Of a DNA stretch of 64,000 nucleotides, positions 37,196-46,559 are shown in pieces; positions within the stretch are counted from its first letter, which is position 1; every line of letters begins with the position of its first letter. Origin of the DNA: Bradyrhizobium sp. BR13661 (GTDB taxonomy: Bacteria; Pseudomonadota; Alphaproteobacteria; Rhizobiales; Xanthobacteraceae); NCBI RefSeq assembly GCF_029892425.1, contig NZ_JARXWB010000024.1:1-64000 (forward strand), written 5' to 3'. Position numbers and translations under genes: made by a program. Below the pieces are notes generated by a model that was given only the letters and a program-made list of their open reading frames with translations, ran no database searches and was not told where the DNA came from.

Positions 37196-40100
37196 GACGT
37201 TGCTCCTTCGGTGGCTGGTGATTTCGATTCGCCGTTCTCCAAGTCCTCCCGCCTGAACAGGACGTAGAGGGCCGGTAGAACCAACAAGGTGAGAATGGTC
37301 GACGAGATGATTCCGCCGATGACGACGGTCGCCAATGGTCTCTGCACCTCCGCGCCGGCGCCGGTTGCTATCGCCATCGGAATGAAGCCAAGAGATGCGA
37401 CCAGTGCGGTCATCAGGACCGGCCTCAGCCGAGTGAGCGCGCCTTCCTTGACCGCTTCGACGAGCGGATGACCCTCGTTGCGCAGCTTTTCGATGAAAGT
37501 GATGATGACGAGACCATTGAGCACTGCTACGCCTGACAGCGCGATGAAGCCGATGCCGGCGCTGATCGACAGGGGGATTCCGCGGAGCAGAAGCGCGATA
37601 ATTCCGCCCGTCAAGGCAAGCGGGACGCCGCTGAACACCAGGAGCGCGTCGGGCATCGATCCCAGGCTCATGAAGAGCAGCAGGAAGATCAGAAGCAGGG
37701 CTATCGGTACGACGATGGTCAAGCGCTGCGTGGCCGAGACCAGTTGTTCGAACTGACCGCCCCACCCGATCCAGTAGCCCGCCGGCAGCTTCACTTTTTG
37801 CTCCACTTGGCTCTGAGCGTCGGTGACGAAGGACCCAAGGTCGCGGCCCCTTATGTTCGCCGTCACGACTATTCGCCGTTTCCCGTCTTCCCGACTGATC
37901 TGGTTGGGACCCGGCGCTACATCAATCTCGGCAAGCTCGGACAGCGGGACGTATCGGATCTGGGACAACGGAGAATTACCGAGCCTCGCAGGAATGGCCT
38001 TTGCCGGGTTCTCCAGCGGAGGCAAAGGCACCGGAAGCGCCTTCAGTGCGGAGATATCGGAGCGCAGATGCTCCGGAAGGCGGACGACGATGTTGAAACG
38101 GCGGTCGCCCTCGAAGACCATCCCGGAGTTCTTGCCGCCGACGGCAATTTCGACCAGATTCTGCACGTCGCCGACATTTATTCCATATCGCGACAAGGCC
38201 TGACGATTGAGCTTCACGGTAAGGACCGGGAGTCCGGAAGCCTGCTCGGTCTTGACGTCGGCCGCCCCCTGGACGTTTTGAAGGACCGCCTGAACTTGAG
38301 CAGCAGTTTGGACGAGCACATCAAGGTCGTCACCGAATATCTTCACGCCGACGTCGCTGCGGACACCCGAGATCAGTTCGTTGAAGCGTTGCTGAATCGG
38401 TTGCGAGATTTCATAGACGTTGCCCGGAATTTCTTCGGCGGCTTCCTGGATCTCGGACACGACGGCGGCCTTCGACTTTTCCGGGTCGGGCCATTCTTTT
38501 CGCGGCTTCAGCATGACGTAACCGTCCGACGTCGACGGCGGCATCAGGTCGGTTGCGACCTCCGCGGTGCCGGTGCGCGCGAACACTTCCCTCACCTCCG
38601 GAATCTTGATCAGCCGCTTCTCGACCATCGCTTGCATTTCCAGTGACTGCGTCAGGCTGGTTCCCGGGATCCGTATGGCCTGCAGGGCCACGTCCCCTTC
38701 GTCGAGGCTGGGGATGAATTCGCCGCCCATCCGGGACGCAGCTATCCCGCAGACGACTATCAACAGTGCTGCGATCACGGCGACGCCGTACTTGTTGCGA
38801 ATGGAGGCTGAAAGCAACGGCGTATAGACATGACGCGCACCGCGCATGAACCAGTTCTCATGCTCGGACACCTTGCCGGTCACCAAAAGGGCCACGGCGG
38901 CAGGTACGAACGTCAGCGACAGGATGCTGGCGCCGGTGAGCGCCATCAGCACGGTCAATGCCATCGGCGTGAACATCTTTCCTTCGACACCGGTGAGTGT
39001 GAGGATCGGCAGGTAGACCACACCGATGATCAGCGTGCCGAACAGGCTCGGGCCGATGACTTCCCGCGATGCCGCCAAAATCGTCTCGAACCGCTCCTGT
39101 CGGTTCAGGACGCGCCCCAATCGCTGCTGTTCATGTGCCAGCAAGCGCAGGCAGTTCTCCACGATGATGACGGCACCATCGATGATGATGCCGAAATCGA
39201 TGGCACCGAGACTCATCAGATTGGCGCTGACCTTGTTCTCGACCATGCCGGTGATGGTGAACAGCATGGACAGCGGAATGACGAACGCCGTGGCAATCGC
39301 CGCCTTGAAGTTTCCCAGGATCATGAACAGGATCACGATCACTAGCAGCGCGCCTTCGACCAGATTCTTCTCGACCGTCGCGACCGTTGCTTCGACCAGT
39401 CGTGTTCGGTCGTAAACGGCCCTGGCGATGACGCCGTCGGGCAACGATCGGCCGATCTGCTTCAGTTTGGCCGCCACCCGCTGCGCCACCGTCCGGCTGT
39501 TCTCGCCGATCAGCAGCATCGCGGTTCCGAGTACCACCTCATTTCCGTTCACTGTCGCCGCGCCGGTCCGCAAATCCTTGCCTTCCCTGACGTCCGCGAT
39601 GTCGGAAACCCTGACCGGTACGCCGTTCCGGGAGCCGATCACGATTTCCTTGATTTCTTCGATATTCGCTACCTGCCCCGGGGTGCGGACGAGATACTGC
39701 TCGCCGTTACGCTCGATATAGCCTGCGCCGACGTTGGCGTTGTTCGATGCCAGCGCCGTCATCACTTCCCGAAAACTGAGCTTGTAGGCCATCAATTGAG
39801 CGGGATCCGGTAGCACGTGAAACTGCTTTTCGAAGCCACCTATTGTGTTGACCTCGATCACGCCGGGAACGTTTCTCAACTGCGGCTTGATGATCCAGTC
39901 CTGGATCGTCCGCAAATCACTGGGCGTGTACTCGCCGCCGCCCGCCTTGCGGGCCTCCGGCTTTGCCTCCACGGTAAACAGGTAAATCTCGCCCAAGCCC
40001 GTCGACACCGGCCCCATGGCCGTTTCGATGCTGGGAGGAAGCTGGTCCTTGACCTGCTGAATCCGTTCGTTGACCAATTGCCGGGCAAAATAGATGTCCG

Positions 40101-40401
40101 TGCCGTCCTTGAAGATGACCGTGACCTGGCTCAAGCCGTAACGGGACTGGGAGCGCGTGCTCTCGAGATGAGGGAGCCCTCCCATCGCGGTCTCGATCGG
40201 AAACGTAATCCGCTGTTCGACTTCGAGCGGCGAATAGCCGGGAGCCCGGCTGTTGATCTGGATCTGGACATTGGTGATATCCGGCACGGCGTCGATCGGC
40301 AGGCGCGTGAAATTCCAGGCGCCGAAGGCGGCCATGATCAGTACGCCGATCATGACAAGCCATCGTTGTCGGATGGCGAAGGATAAGATTGCTTCAAGCA
40401 T
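37192..40401 (-). CDS. czcA: Heavy-metal RND efflux pump, CzcA family
   Basis: 1069 residues with the RND pattern: one N-terminal helix, a large periplasmic loop, six helices, a second loop, and five helices. The signature in helix 4, GAIDFGIIIDGAVIIVEN, fits the HME-RND group for divalent cations (Zn, Co, Cd) rather than the copper/silver type. It would pump metal from periplasm or membrane to the outside through CzcC, with CzcB as adaptor. It overlaps the PII-like gene upstream by 8 bp and the small periplasmic protein gene downstream by 4 bp. The exact metal is not proven. Confidence 0.93.
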   Translation of the reverse strand: MLEAILSFAIRQRWLVMIGVLIMAAFGAWNFTRLPIDAVPDITNVQIQINSRAPGYSPLEVEQRITFPIETAMGGLPHLESTRSQSRYGLSQVTVIFKDGTDIYFARQLVNERIQQVKDQLPPSIETAMGPVSTGLGEIYLFTVEAKPEARKAGGGEYTPSDLRTIQDWIIKPQLRNVPGVIEVNTIGGFEKQFHVLPDPAQLMAYKLSFREVMTALASNNANVGAGYIERNGEQYLVRTPGQVANIEEIKEIVIGSRNGVPVRVSDIADVREGKDLRTGAATVNGNEVVLGTAMLLIGENSRTVAQRVAAKLKQIGRSLPDGVIARAVYDRTRLVEATVATVEKNLVEGALLVIVILFMILGNFKAAIATAFVIPLSMLFTITGMVENKVSANLMSLGAIDFGIIIDGAVIIVENCLRLLAHEQQRLGRVLNRQERFETILAASREVIGPSLFGTLIIGVVYLPILTLTGVEGKMFTPMALTVLMALTGASILSLTFVPAAVALLVTGKVSEHENWFMRGARHVYTPLLSASIRNKYGVAVIAALLIVVCGIAASRMGGEFIPSLDEGDVALQAIRIPGTSLTQSLEMQAMVEKRLIKIPEVREVFARTGTAEVATDLMPPSTSDGYVMLKPRKEWPDPEKSKAAVVSEIQEAAEEIPGNVYEISQPIQQRFNELISGVRSDVGVKIFGDDLDVLVQTAAQVQAVLQNVQGAADVKTEQASGLPVLTVKLNRQALSRYGINVGDVQNLVEIAVGGKNSGMVFEGDRRFNIVVRLPEHLRSDISALKALPVPLPPLENPAKAIPARLGNSPLSQIRYVPLSELAEIDVAPGPNQISREDGKRRIVVTANIRGRDLGSFVTDAQSQVEQKVKLPAGYWIGWGGQFEQLVSATQRLTIVVPIALLLIFLLLFMSLGSMPDALLVFSGVPLALTGGIIALLLRGIPLSISAGIGFIALSGVAVLNGLVIITFIEKLRNEGHPLVEAVKEGALTRLRPVLMTALVASLGFIPMAIATGAGAEVQRPLATVVIGGIISSTILTLLVLPALYVLFRREDLENGESKSPATEGATS

Positions 40402-40759
40402 CGGACTTCTCCGGGCGGCGGCCGATCTCTCTTATCCGGGCAAACGCGTGGACAGGCGTCGTGAACACCACGCCGTCGCCCTTCCTGCCGGTCCATGCTG
40501 CCGTGGCGATGAGCCCGCAGATCTCGTCGGCCAGTTCGGACCGGCAGACCAGCCTCAATTCCAGGTATTGGTGATATGTCAGGTCCGTATCGGTCGAGAC
40601 ATAGCTGCCCCCTTGTCCGCGTCCCCTTCCTTGCCCCCGCACCTCGTCGAAGGTGAAGCCGGGAAAATCCGGAAGGTCATGGAGCGCGCGAACGACGTGG
40701 CCTTCCATGTGAGGCCTGATCAACGCGGTAATCAACGTCTTGCTGCTGTCAATGCTCAT
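40394..40759 (-). CDS. PII-like signalling protein inside the czc operon
   Basis: 121 residues. The C-terminal half resembles PII proteins (GLIATAAWTGRKGDGVVFTT then PVHAFARIREIG), and a T-loop-like stretch EVRGQGRGRGQGGSYVS replaces the GlnB T-loop. The uridylylated tyrosine region is not conserved. It overlaps czcB by 11 bp and czcA by 8 bp, so its translation is tied to both. PII-like proteins encoded with RND metal pumps have been noted as a separate PII group; they may gate or sense the pump with a nucleotide or metal ligand. Ligand and target are unknown here. Confidence 0.75.
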   Translation of the reverse strand: MSIDSSKTLITALIRPHMEGHVVRALHDLPDFPGFTFDEVRGQGRGRGQGGSYVSTDTDLTYHQYLELRLVCRSELADEICGLIATAAWTGRKGDGVVFTTPVHAFARIREIGRRPEKSDA

Positions 40760-41699
40760 CTCCGCCCGCTCCCTTGGTCATCTCCGCCTTCACGATGAAG
40801 CTGTTCTGCGCCGCGTAGACATCGCCATCGAGAACGCCAAAAAGGATTTCGACGATCTGCGGATCACGGTCGCCAACCTCGACGTCGCGGGCCTCGAATT
40901 TCTCGCCGTTTCGGACGAACACGACCGTGCGATTTTCCACCGTCTGCAGCGCCGACGACTTCACCGCGACGCCGACCTTTTTTGCGGACAACGTCAGTCG
41001 TCCGGTAATGAACAGTCCCGGGCGCAGTCGTTGGCTGGAATTGGTTACGATTGCTCTCGCGATCGCACTTTGGGTGTCGCTGCTGCCGACCGGCGATAAA
41101 TAAGAAACCTTGGCTTCTATCGCCGGCCCGCCGTCGGCGGGATCGATGAGTATCTGATCACCGATGCTCACGCGTTTCAGATCACGGCGGTAGACAGAGA
41201 AATCCACCCAGACGTTCGACAAATCCGCTACCACGAATGCCGATTTCTGCTCGGAGACGAACTCACCCAGCGAGATCTGGCGATCAATGACGGTGCCCGC
41301 CAGCGACGCCTTCAGTTCATACTGCGTTAGGCTTTGGTTGCTTTCAATGACCGCCAGGACGTCACCCTTCTGGACGACATCGCCGATCCGCTTGCGCACG
41401 TCGCGGACGATCCCGGGAAATCGTGGCGTGACCTGGACGAGCGATTCCTGGTTCGGCTGGACGATGCCGTTCAAGAGGAGGCTGTCCCTCAGCACGCCGG
41501 GTGAAGCCTTCGCTAGTTCAATTTTGGCCGCCTCGATCTTGGCGTCGCTCAAGGCGACGCTATCGGAATGTTCTTCCTTCTCGGCCTTTTCGGCCGGCGT
41601 CGTCTTCGACGTCGCCGGCAGCAGCATCCGGTAGCCGCCATAGGCGAGCGCTGCGGCCAGCAGGATAAAGATGGAATAACGGATCAGTCCCTTAATCAT
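40749..41699 (-). CDS. czcB: Membrane fusion (adaptor) protein, CzcB family
   Basis: 316 residues. An N-terminal membrane anchor (YSIFILLAAALAYGGYRML) is followed by lipoyl-like and barrel domains: PRFPGIVRDVRKRIGDVVQ, ASLAGTVIDRQISLGEFVSE and LSNVWVDFSVYRRDL. It connects CzcA with CzcC. It is shorter than the roughly 500-residue CzcB of Cupriavidus, lacking the histidine-rich N-terminal extension. It overlaps czcC by 4 bp and the PII-like gene by 11 bp. Confidence 0.9.
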   Translation of the reverse strand: MIKGLIRYSIFILLAAALAYGGYRMLLPATSKTTPAEKAEKEEHSDSVALSDAKIEAAKIELAKASPGVLRDSLLLNGIVQPNQESLVQVTPRFPGIVRDVRKRIGDVVQKGDVLAVIESNQSLTQYELKASLAGTVIDRQISLGEFVSEQKSAFVVADLSNVWVDFSVYRRDLKRVSIGDQILIDPADGGPAIEAKVSYLSPVGSSDTQSAIARAIVTNSSQRLRPGLFITGRLTLSAKKVGVAVKSSALQTVENRTVVFVRNGEKFEARDVEVGDRDPQIVEILFGVLDGDVYAAQNSFIVKAEMTKGAGGDEH

Positions 41700-42970
41700 C
41701 GTGCGCTCTCGCGGGTTAGCGTAAACGGATTACCGGCAAGACCTTCGATGGTCGCGATGGCAACATGGAAATTCTGCAGTGCCTCCTGTTCGCGCAGCAG
41801 CGCCTGCAACAGCGCCCCCCTGACGTCGAGCAGTTCCAGCAGGGTGAAACGGCCTTGCGAATAGCCGCTGAAGATCGTCTCGGAAGCGCTGCGCGCATTG
41901 GGAATGACTGAAGACCGCAGCAGTTTAATCTCGGCCAGGGCGCCCGTCAGCGTGTCATAGGCCCGGCCGACGATGCTGATCAGGACCAACTTGTTGATCG
42001 CCCGCTCTGCGCCGGTCTTCGCGAGCGATTCCTGGGCGGCGATGATGTTGCCGGTATTCTGGTCGAACACCGGAATAGGAATCGAAACACCAAGCCGGAC
42101 CGCATTGTCGTTGGTGTCCTCAAAGTGGCGCCAGCCAGCCGAGATGCGGGGGTCGGGAATTGCTTTCAGACGTGCAATGAGGAGTTCGGCATTGCGTTGT
42201 GCTGTGACCGCGGTCCAGCGCAATAACTGCGGATTGGCTTCGATGGCCTGGACAATTGATTGGAATGATGGCGGCTGACCAATATTGCTGAGCCGCCCGA
42301 CAGCATTGCCGAAGTGCGGGCTGCTGTCGCCCATGAGTATCGCGAGATCACGGCGCGCCAGGGCCAACTGGGTTTTGGCGCGCTCGCGCTCGACGCGGAA
42401 AAGGTCGGCTGCAACTTGCGCCCTTAGAGTCTCGGCCGGCGAGGAAGCACCTTCCTGGACGCGCTTTTGCAGCAATGGGATAAGCGGGTCGAAGCTTGCG
42501 ATCTGCTCGTCGAAGATTTCGATGCGGCGTTGCAGACTGATGATGGTGATGAAAGCGATCGCGGTCTCGGACAACACCTCCAGCCGCGTCGCCCGCCGCT
42601 GCCAGACGGCGGCGCCGATGCCTGCCTCCCCCGCCGCAATCCGCGCCTCCCGCTTGCCGCCCAATTCGACCAGTTGGCTGAGTTGCAGGTTGGTTTCAGC
42701 CGAGCGTAAGCCCTTATAGCGCCCCGACCCCAACGCGTTGTCGAGTTCGAACGAAACATCTGGATTGGGAAGCACACCAGCCTGGATTCGAAGTCCCCCC
42801 GCGATGCCGATATCGCGCTCGGCCGCCGTCAAGCGCGGGTTCGCCGCCAATGCACGCTGCAATGCCTGCGGCAGGGAGATTGCGCGCGAAGAACGTTCGG
42901 CAGCCTGGACTGGGATTGTAAATACAAGAAATGCGCATGTCAGGCGCAGAGCATCTCGGACCAAAAACAT
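41696..42970 (-). CDS. czcC: Outer-membrane efflux protein, CzcC/TolC family
   Basis: 424 residues with a signal peptide (LTCAFLVFTIPVQAAE). The body has the long helical repeats of TolC-like channels: ISLPQALQRALAANPRLTAAER at the start of repeat one (given here in two parts, ISLPQALQRAL and ANPRLTAAER) and AQRNAELLIARLKAIPDPRI in repeat two. It is the first gene of the czc operon. Confidence 0.9.
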   Translation of the reverse strand: MFLVRDALRLTCAFLVFTIPVQAAERSSRAISLPQALQRALAANPRLTAAERDIGIAGGLRIQAGVLPNPDVSFELDNALGSGRYKGLRSAETNLQLSQLVELGGKREARIAAGEAGIGAAVWQRRATRLEVLSETAIAFITIISLQRRIEIFDEQIASFDPLIPLLQKRVQEGASSPAETLRAQVAADLFRVERERAKTQLALARRDLAILMGDSSPHFGNAVGRLSNIGQPPSFQSIVQAIEANPQLLRWTAVTAQRNAELLIARLKAIPDPRISAGWRHFEDTNDNAVRLGVSIPIPVFDQNTGNIIAAQESLAKTGAERAINKLVLISIVGRAYDTLTGALAEIKLLRSSVIPNARSASETIFSGYSQGRFTLLELLDVRGALLQALLREQEALQNFHVAIATIEGLAGNPFTLTRESAR

Positions 42971-43029
42971 ACAAACGACCTGAAAAGCACGAAGAACGAC
43001 GGCGCGGCCAGACCGCGCAGCGGCGATAC

Positions 43030-43404
43030 TCAGGTCAGATGTTTTGGCGGCGGCGTATCAAGCCGAGGATGGTCTTCAAACTGGAGCTTTGGCGATACGA
43101 ATGCCAGTTTGACCGGACGTGCGGAAGGCCCCGCATCCGGGACGACGGCGGGCATCAGCACCGGTGCGCACACGTAGCAATGCCCGGCGACCACGGGCGA
43201 TTTCTTCGAGCCATCCTCATCCGGACCATTGTCCGGGATACTGCCAATGTCAGATGACATAGTGGCCGCGACAGCCTCGTCTGTGCACGAAATAGAATGC
43301 GCCAGACCGACGAAAAGATAGGAAAAAGCAAGCAACATCAACAGCGTCCGGCGAAGTCCGGATGCCTGCAGTCTTGTCAATCTTTGACCGACCTGACGTT
43401 CCAT
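43030..43404 (-). CDS. Small CzcI-like exported protein
   Basis: 124 residues. After a hydrophobic segment (LLMLLAFSYLFVGLAHSI) come a cysteine and an acidic stretch, then GHCYVCAPVLMP with two cysteines and a proline-rich tail. Short proteins with a CxxC near the middle often lead czc operons (CzcI, DUF2946-like); in Cupriavidus CzcI affects czc expression. The match is one of layout, not strong sequence identity. It lies 59 bp upstream of czcC and probably opens the operon. Confidence 0.55.
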   Translation of the reverse strand: MERQVGQRLTRLQASGLRRTLLMLLAFSYLFVGLAHSISCTDEAVAATMSSDIGSIPDNGPDEDGSKKSPVVAGHCYVCAPVLMPAVVPDAGPSARPVKLAFVSPKLQFEDHPRLDTPPPKHLT

Positions 43405-43556
43405 ATTCTCCGGTTAGCAAATTCCATTGGCGAACACTATTACAATGTTAGCCCAAGGCCCGGGAACTCCTCGGTTTTCGGAAATTTGATTTTACAACCG
43501 CCTTGCCCTAGCTGTGCCGGCTGGCGACCGATTTCGCAAAACTTGGGAGTATCGCG
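43405..43556. promoter_or_regulatory. Divergent promoter region between the czc operon and a CDF gene
   Basis: A 152-bp gap separates two divergent metal-export units, so it should hold both promoters. It is AT-richer around 43435-43490. No clear operator palindrome for a known metal regulator could be read, and no metal-responsive regulator gene (CzcRS, ZntR, ArsR type) is adjacent. Confidence 0.5.
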
Positions 43557-44468
43557 GTGGGTAAAGGTCATTCGCACGGAGGCGCAATTCCGTCAGCGGC
43601 GGGACGTCACCGCAAGCCGCTCTATGCGGCGCTGGCGCTGACGTTGACTTACATGACAGCCGAAATCGTCGGCGGGATCTGGACGGGTAGTCTCGCGCTG
43701 ATCGCGGATGCCGCGCATATGGCGACGGATGCCGGTGGCCTCGGATTGGCGCTGTTTGCGATCCATTTCGCGCAAAAGGCTGCTACGCCGCAGAAGACTT
43801 ACGGTTATCTACGGACCGAGATTCTTGCCGCGCTGGTCAACGCAGTGGTGCTCCTTCTGCTGACCGTCTACATTTTGTATGAAGCCTACCAACGTTTTCG
43901 CTCTCCACCGGAAATACTGGGTGGCCCGATGCTGGCCGTTGCGGCCGTCGGATTGGTCGTGAACCTTCTCAGTATGAAGCTGCTCTCTGTGGGATCATCG
44001 GAGAGCCTCAATGTCCAGGGCGCCTACTTCGAAGTACTCAGCGACATGCTGGGATCGTTGGGCGTGATCGCTGCGGCGCTAATTATCATGTACACCGGTT
44101 GGACGCTGGCGGATCCGATCATCGGCGCGGGCATCGGCCTCTTCATCGTGCCGCGCACCTGGAAGCTGTTGAGCCAGGCGGTCCATATCCTGATGGAGGG
44201 CGTACCTACCGAAATCGATCTACCGGAGCTCGAGAAGACGTTGCTGCGTATCCCAGGCGTCGTTGCCGCTCACGATTTGCACGTCTGGACGATCACATCG
44301 GGGACGGACTCATTCACCGGACATGTCGTCGTGTCCGACATGAAATACGCAGCCGCGGTCCTGAAGGGCGTAAAGGCCATCTTGGAAGAAAAGTTCAAGA
44401 TCGATCACGTGACCATTCAGGTCGAGAATGAGGAGATCCGAATGGCAGAGCCGACCCTGCGGGTCTAG
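43557..44468 (+). CDS. czcD: CDF-family cation exporter, CzcD type (second copy)
   Basis: 303 residues, starting with GTG after GGGAG. Metal sites are in LIADAAHMATDAGGL and YFEVLSDMLGSLGV, and the C-terminal domain has AAHDLHVWTITSGTDSFTGH. It is strongly similar along its whole length to the protein at 28895-29794, so one is probably a duplicate. It is transcribed away from czcCBA. Confidence 0.92.
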   Translation: MGKGHSHGGAIPSAAGRHRKPLYAALALTLTYMTAEIVGGIWTGSLALIADAAHMATDAGGLGLALFAIHFAQKAATPQKTYGYLRTEILAALVNAVVLLLLTVYILYEAYQRFRSPPEILGGPMLAVAAVGLVVNLLSMKLLSVGSSESLNVQGAYFEVLSDMLGSLGVIAAALIIMYTGWTLADPIIGAGIGLFIVPRTWKLLSQAVHILMEGVPTEIDLPELEKTLLRIPGVVAAHDLHVWTITSGTDSFTGHVVVSDMKYAAAVLKGVKAILEEKFKIDHVTIQVENEEIRMAEPTLRV

Positions 44469-44650
44469 AGATGCGGAACCATTTTTGAGGCTGGCAAGAC
44501 GTGCAGTACCGGGAAACGCAACCATATCGCAAGTAATCACTTTGATCGTTCGCTCGGTCTGCGCTGCAAGATGCCGCATTGCGGAGTTTAGGCAGTCAGC
44601 GTTGTATCAGAGAATTGAATGGCGCGTGATTCGCTTCCGAAGGGACAGCA

Positions 44651-45390
44651 GTGAGCGAAACTACACTCATCCATCTCTCGCGCTTGATGGCCCTCAGGCG
44701 CAGGCTCGATGTTGCCGCAAACAACGTTGCGAACGTCGAAACTACCGGTTTTCGCGCTCAGCAAATTTCGTTTCATGAATATTTGAAGCCTGAAAAGGGG
44801 GAGGAGATCGGAATTAAACCTGAGCGTCCCCTCTCTCTGGTGGATGCGGCGTTTGCCTTTACGAACACGTCAGCCGGGGCGATACGGACGACGGGAAATC
44901 CTCTCGATCTGGCAATCAAAGGCAACGCCTATTTCGTGGTGCAAACATCTCAGGGAGAACGCTACACCCGAGACGGGTCATTTAGCCTGGATGGAACTGG
45001 CCGGCTGGTGACCATGGACGGGCAGCCGGTTTTAGCCGACAGCGGCACGGTAAACGTGCCTGTCCAAGCTGGAGCGATCAATATCAACGCAGGGGGTAGG
45101 ATTTCGACCAAGCTTGGGGACTGGGCCGATTGCGACTCGCGAGTTTTTCTGCGCGGGCAAACATTCAGGCGGTGGGCGGCAACCTTTTTAGCTCGGATCG
45201 CGTACCAGAGGCGGTGAAGGCTGGCTCGGCGACGGTTTTGCAGGGCGTGACTGAAAAATCCAACGTTCAGCCAACCATAGAGATGAGCCGACTCATCGAA
45301 ATTAACAGATCGTACGAGTTGGCGAGCAAATTGTTGAAAGATTTACAGGACCCGACTGAGCTAAGCAAGTTGGCTAACGTACCGGATTAG
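44651..45390 (+). pseudogene. flgF: Flagellar rod protein FlgF, single frameshift
   Basis: The first 158 residues read as FlgF (LDVAANNVANVETTGFRAQQ, then DLAIKGNAYFVVQTSQGERY and RDGSFSLDGTGRLVTMDGQ). Near 45115-45130 the frame breaks, and the C-terminal part continues in another frame (GGNLFSSDRVPEAV, TIEMSRLIEINRSYELASKL) to 45390. The summed length of about 246 codons equals a normal FlgF, so a single small indel explains the break, unless it is a sequencing error. No other flagellar gene is adjacent; flgB lies at 1.25 kb. Confidence 0.88.
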
Positions 45391-45537
45391 TTCGCCAGAA
45401 CTCCCATCGGTGGTCTAGTTGCGAGTCCCCTCTTCAAGCCATTTTACCTGACAGGGCGAGGAGGCTAACATTGGTGTGTCATCGAACGATGAATGGCTCG
45501 ACTTGCTTGGCCCATGTAGCAACCGGAACTTGGCGCC

Positions 45538-46290
45538 ATGAAATGGATCCTCGATCTCCTGGGGCGCCTGATCGCCGCCTATCTGCAGCAGCCCTCGTCC
45601 AGCTATGAGCCATTCACCCCGGCCGATCCGAAAGCGCTCCAAGCCTGCATTAGACCCGGCGATATTTTGCTCATTGAGGGTAACAATCGCATCTCCGGAA
45701 TTATCAAGTACCTCACGCAGTCAACCTGGTCTCACGCTGCGCTCTACGTAGGATCGACGGTGCCAGGCGAATGCGAATTGGTGGAGTCCAATCTGGACTA
45801 TGGCATTACCTGCGTCTCTCTGTCGAAGTATTCCAAATTTCATACTCGTATATGTCGACCCGTCGGGTTGGCCCCCGAAGACTGCGAAGCGGTATGTAAA
45901 TTCGCAGTTGCGCGGATCGGGCTCAAATACGATCTCAAGAATCTGATCGATCTTGGGCGTTACCTGGTGCCGCTTCCGGTGCCAAAGCGTTGGCGGCGCC
46001 GAATGATCGCGTTAGGTTCGGGTGATCCCACCCGCCTCATCTGTTCCGCCCTTATCGCCCAAGCGTTCATGGATGTTGGTTACCCCATTTTGCCTGTTAT
46101 TACTCCGTTGGAAAGCGATCATGCGCGGAAGGAAATCTTTCATATCCGCGACTCGTCACTCTACACGCCTCGTGATTTCGACATTTCCCCTTTTTTTGCC
46201 GTAGTCAAACCGACAATCGAGATCGGCTTTGACTATAAGAAAATAGTTTGGTGCTCTGATCCACCTCATTCGATCGGTGAAAATCTCTAG
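45538..46290 (+). CDS. YiiX/YebB-type permuted papain-like hydrolase
   Basis: 250 residues. The permuted NlpC/P60 pattern is seen as RPGDILLIEGNNRISG, the histidine in TWSHAALYVG, an acidic residue in CELVESNLDYGI and the likely catalytic cysteine in RLICSALIAQAF. Such enzymes cleave amide or thioester bonds in cell-wall or lipid-linked substrates; the substrate is unknown. There is no signal peptide. The N-terminal 30 residues (LDLLGRLIAAYLQQ) look amphipathic. It stands alone between decayed genes. Confidence 0.75.
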   Translation: MKWILDLLGRLIAAYLQQPSSSYEPFTPADPKALQACIRPGDILLIEGNNRISGIIKYLTQSTWSHAALYVGSTVPGECELVESNLDYGITCVSLSKYSKFHTRICRPVGLAPEDCEAVCKFAVARIGLKYDLKNLIDLGRYLVPLPVPKRWRRRMIALGSGDPTRLICSALIAQAFMDVGYPILPVITPLESDHARKEIFHIRDSSLYTPRDFDISPFFAVVKPTIEIGFDYKKIVWCSDPPHSIGENL

Positions 46291-46347
46291 CCTAGCGTCC
46301 GTCCGCGAACGATAAGCTATGGAGATATATTTATGAATCTTTGTTTT

Positions 46348-46364
46348 GCCGGGTTGAGCCCGGC
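46348..46364. terminator. GC hairpin downstream of the papain-like hydrolase, possible terminator
   Basis: GCCGGG - TTGAG - CCCGGC forms a perfect 6-bp stem 58 bp after the stop. There is a T-run before but no T-tract after it in either direction that would make it a classic terminator. Confidence 0.35.
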
Positions 46365-46559
46365 GATTTCGGGTGTGTTTCGGGAGCATTCCTCTGAACC
46401 CAGAGCCCCCATTAAAATCCCTCATCAAACGTGATGATGACGACCAGCAGCTTGTCGCACTGAGCGGTCGACGCGCGATTTAGCGAGCTTGCGTCAACGA
46501 GCTTTGCCGCTGTGGGCCCCCCAGAAGCCCTCGATCAATGCGGCGGCTTACGGCCAAGT

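Noticed and set aside
37196..37765. Upstream extension of the small periplasmic protein frame
   Set aside because: It is a frame inside czcA; the ATG at 37195 with a signal peptide is the obvious start.
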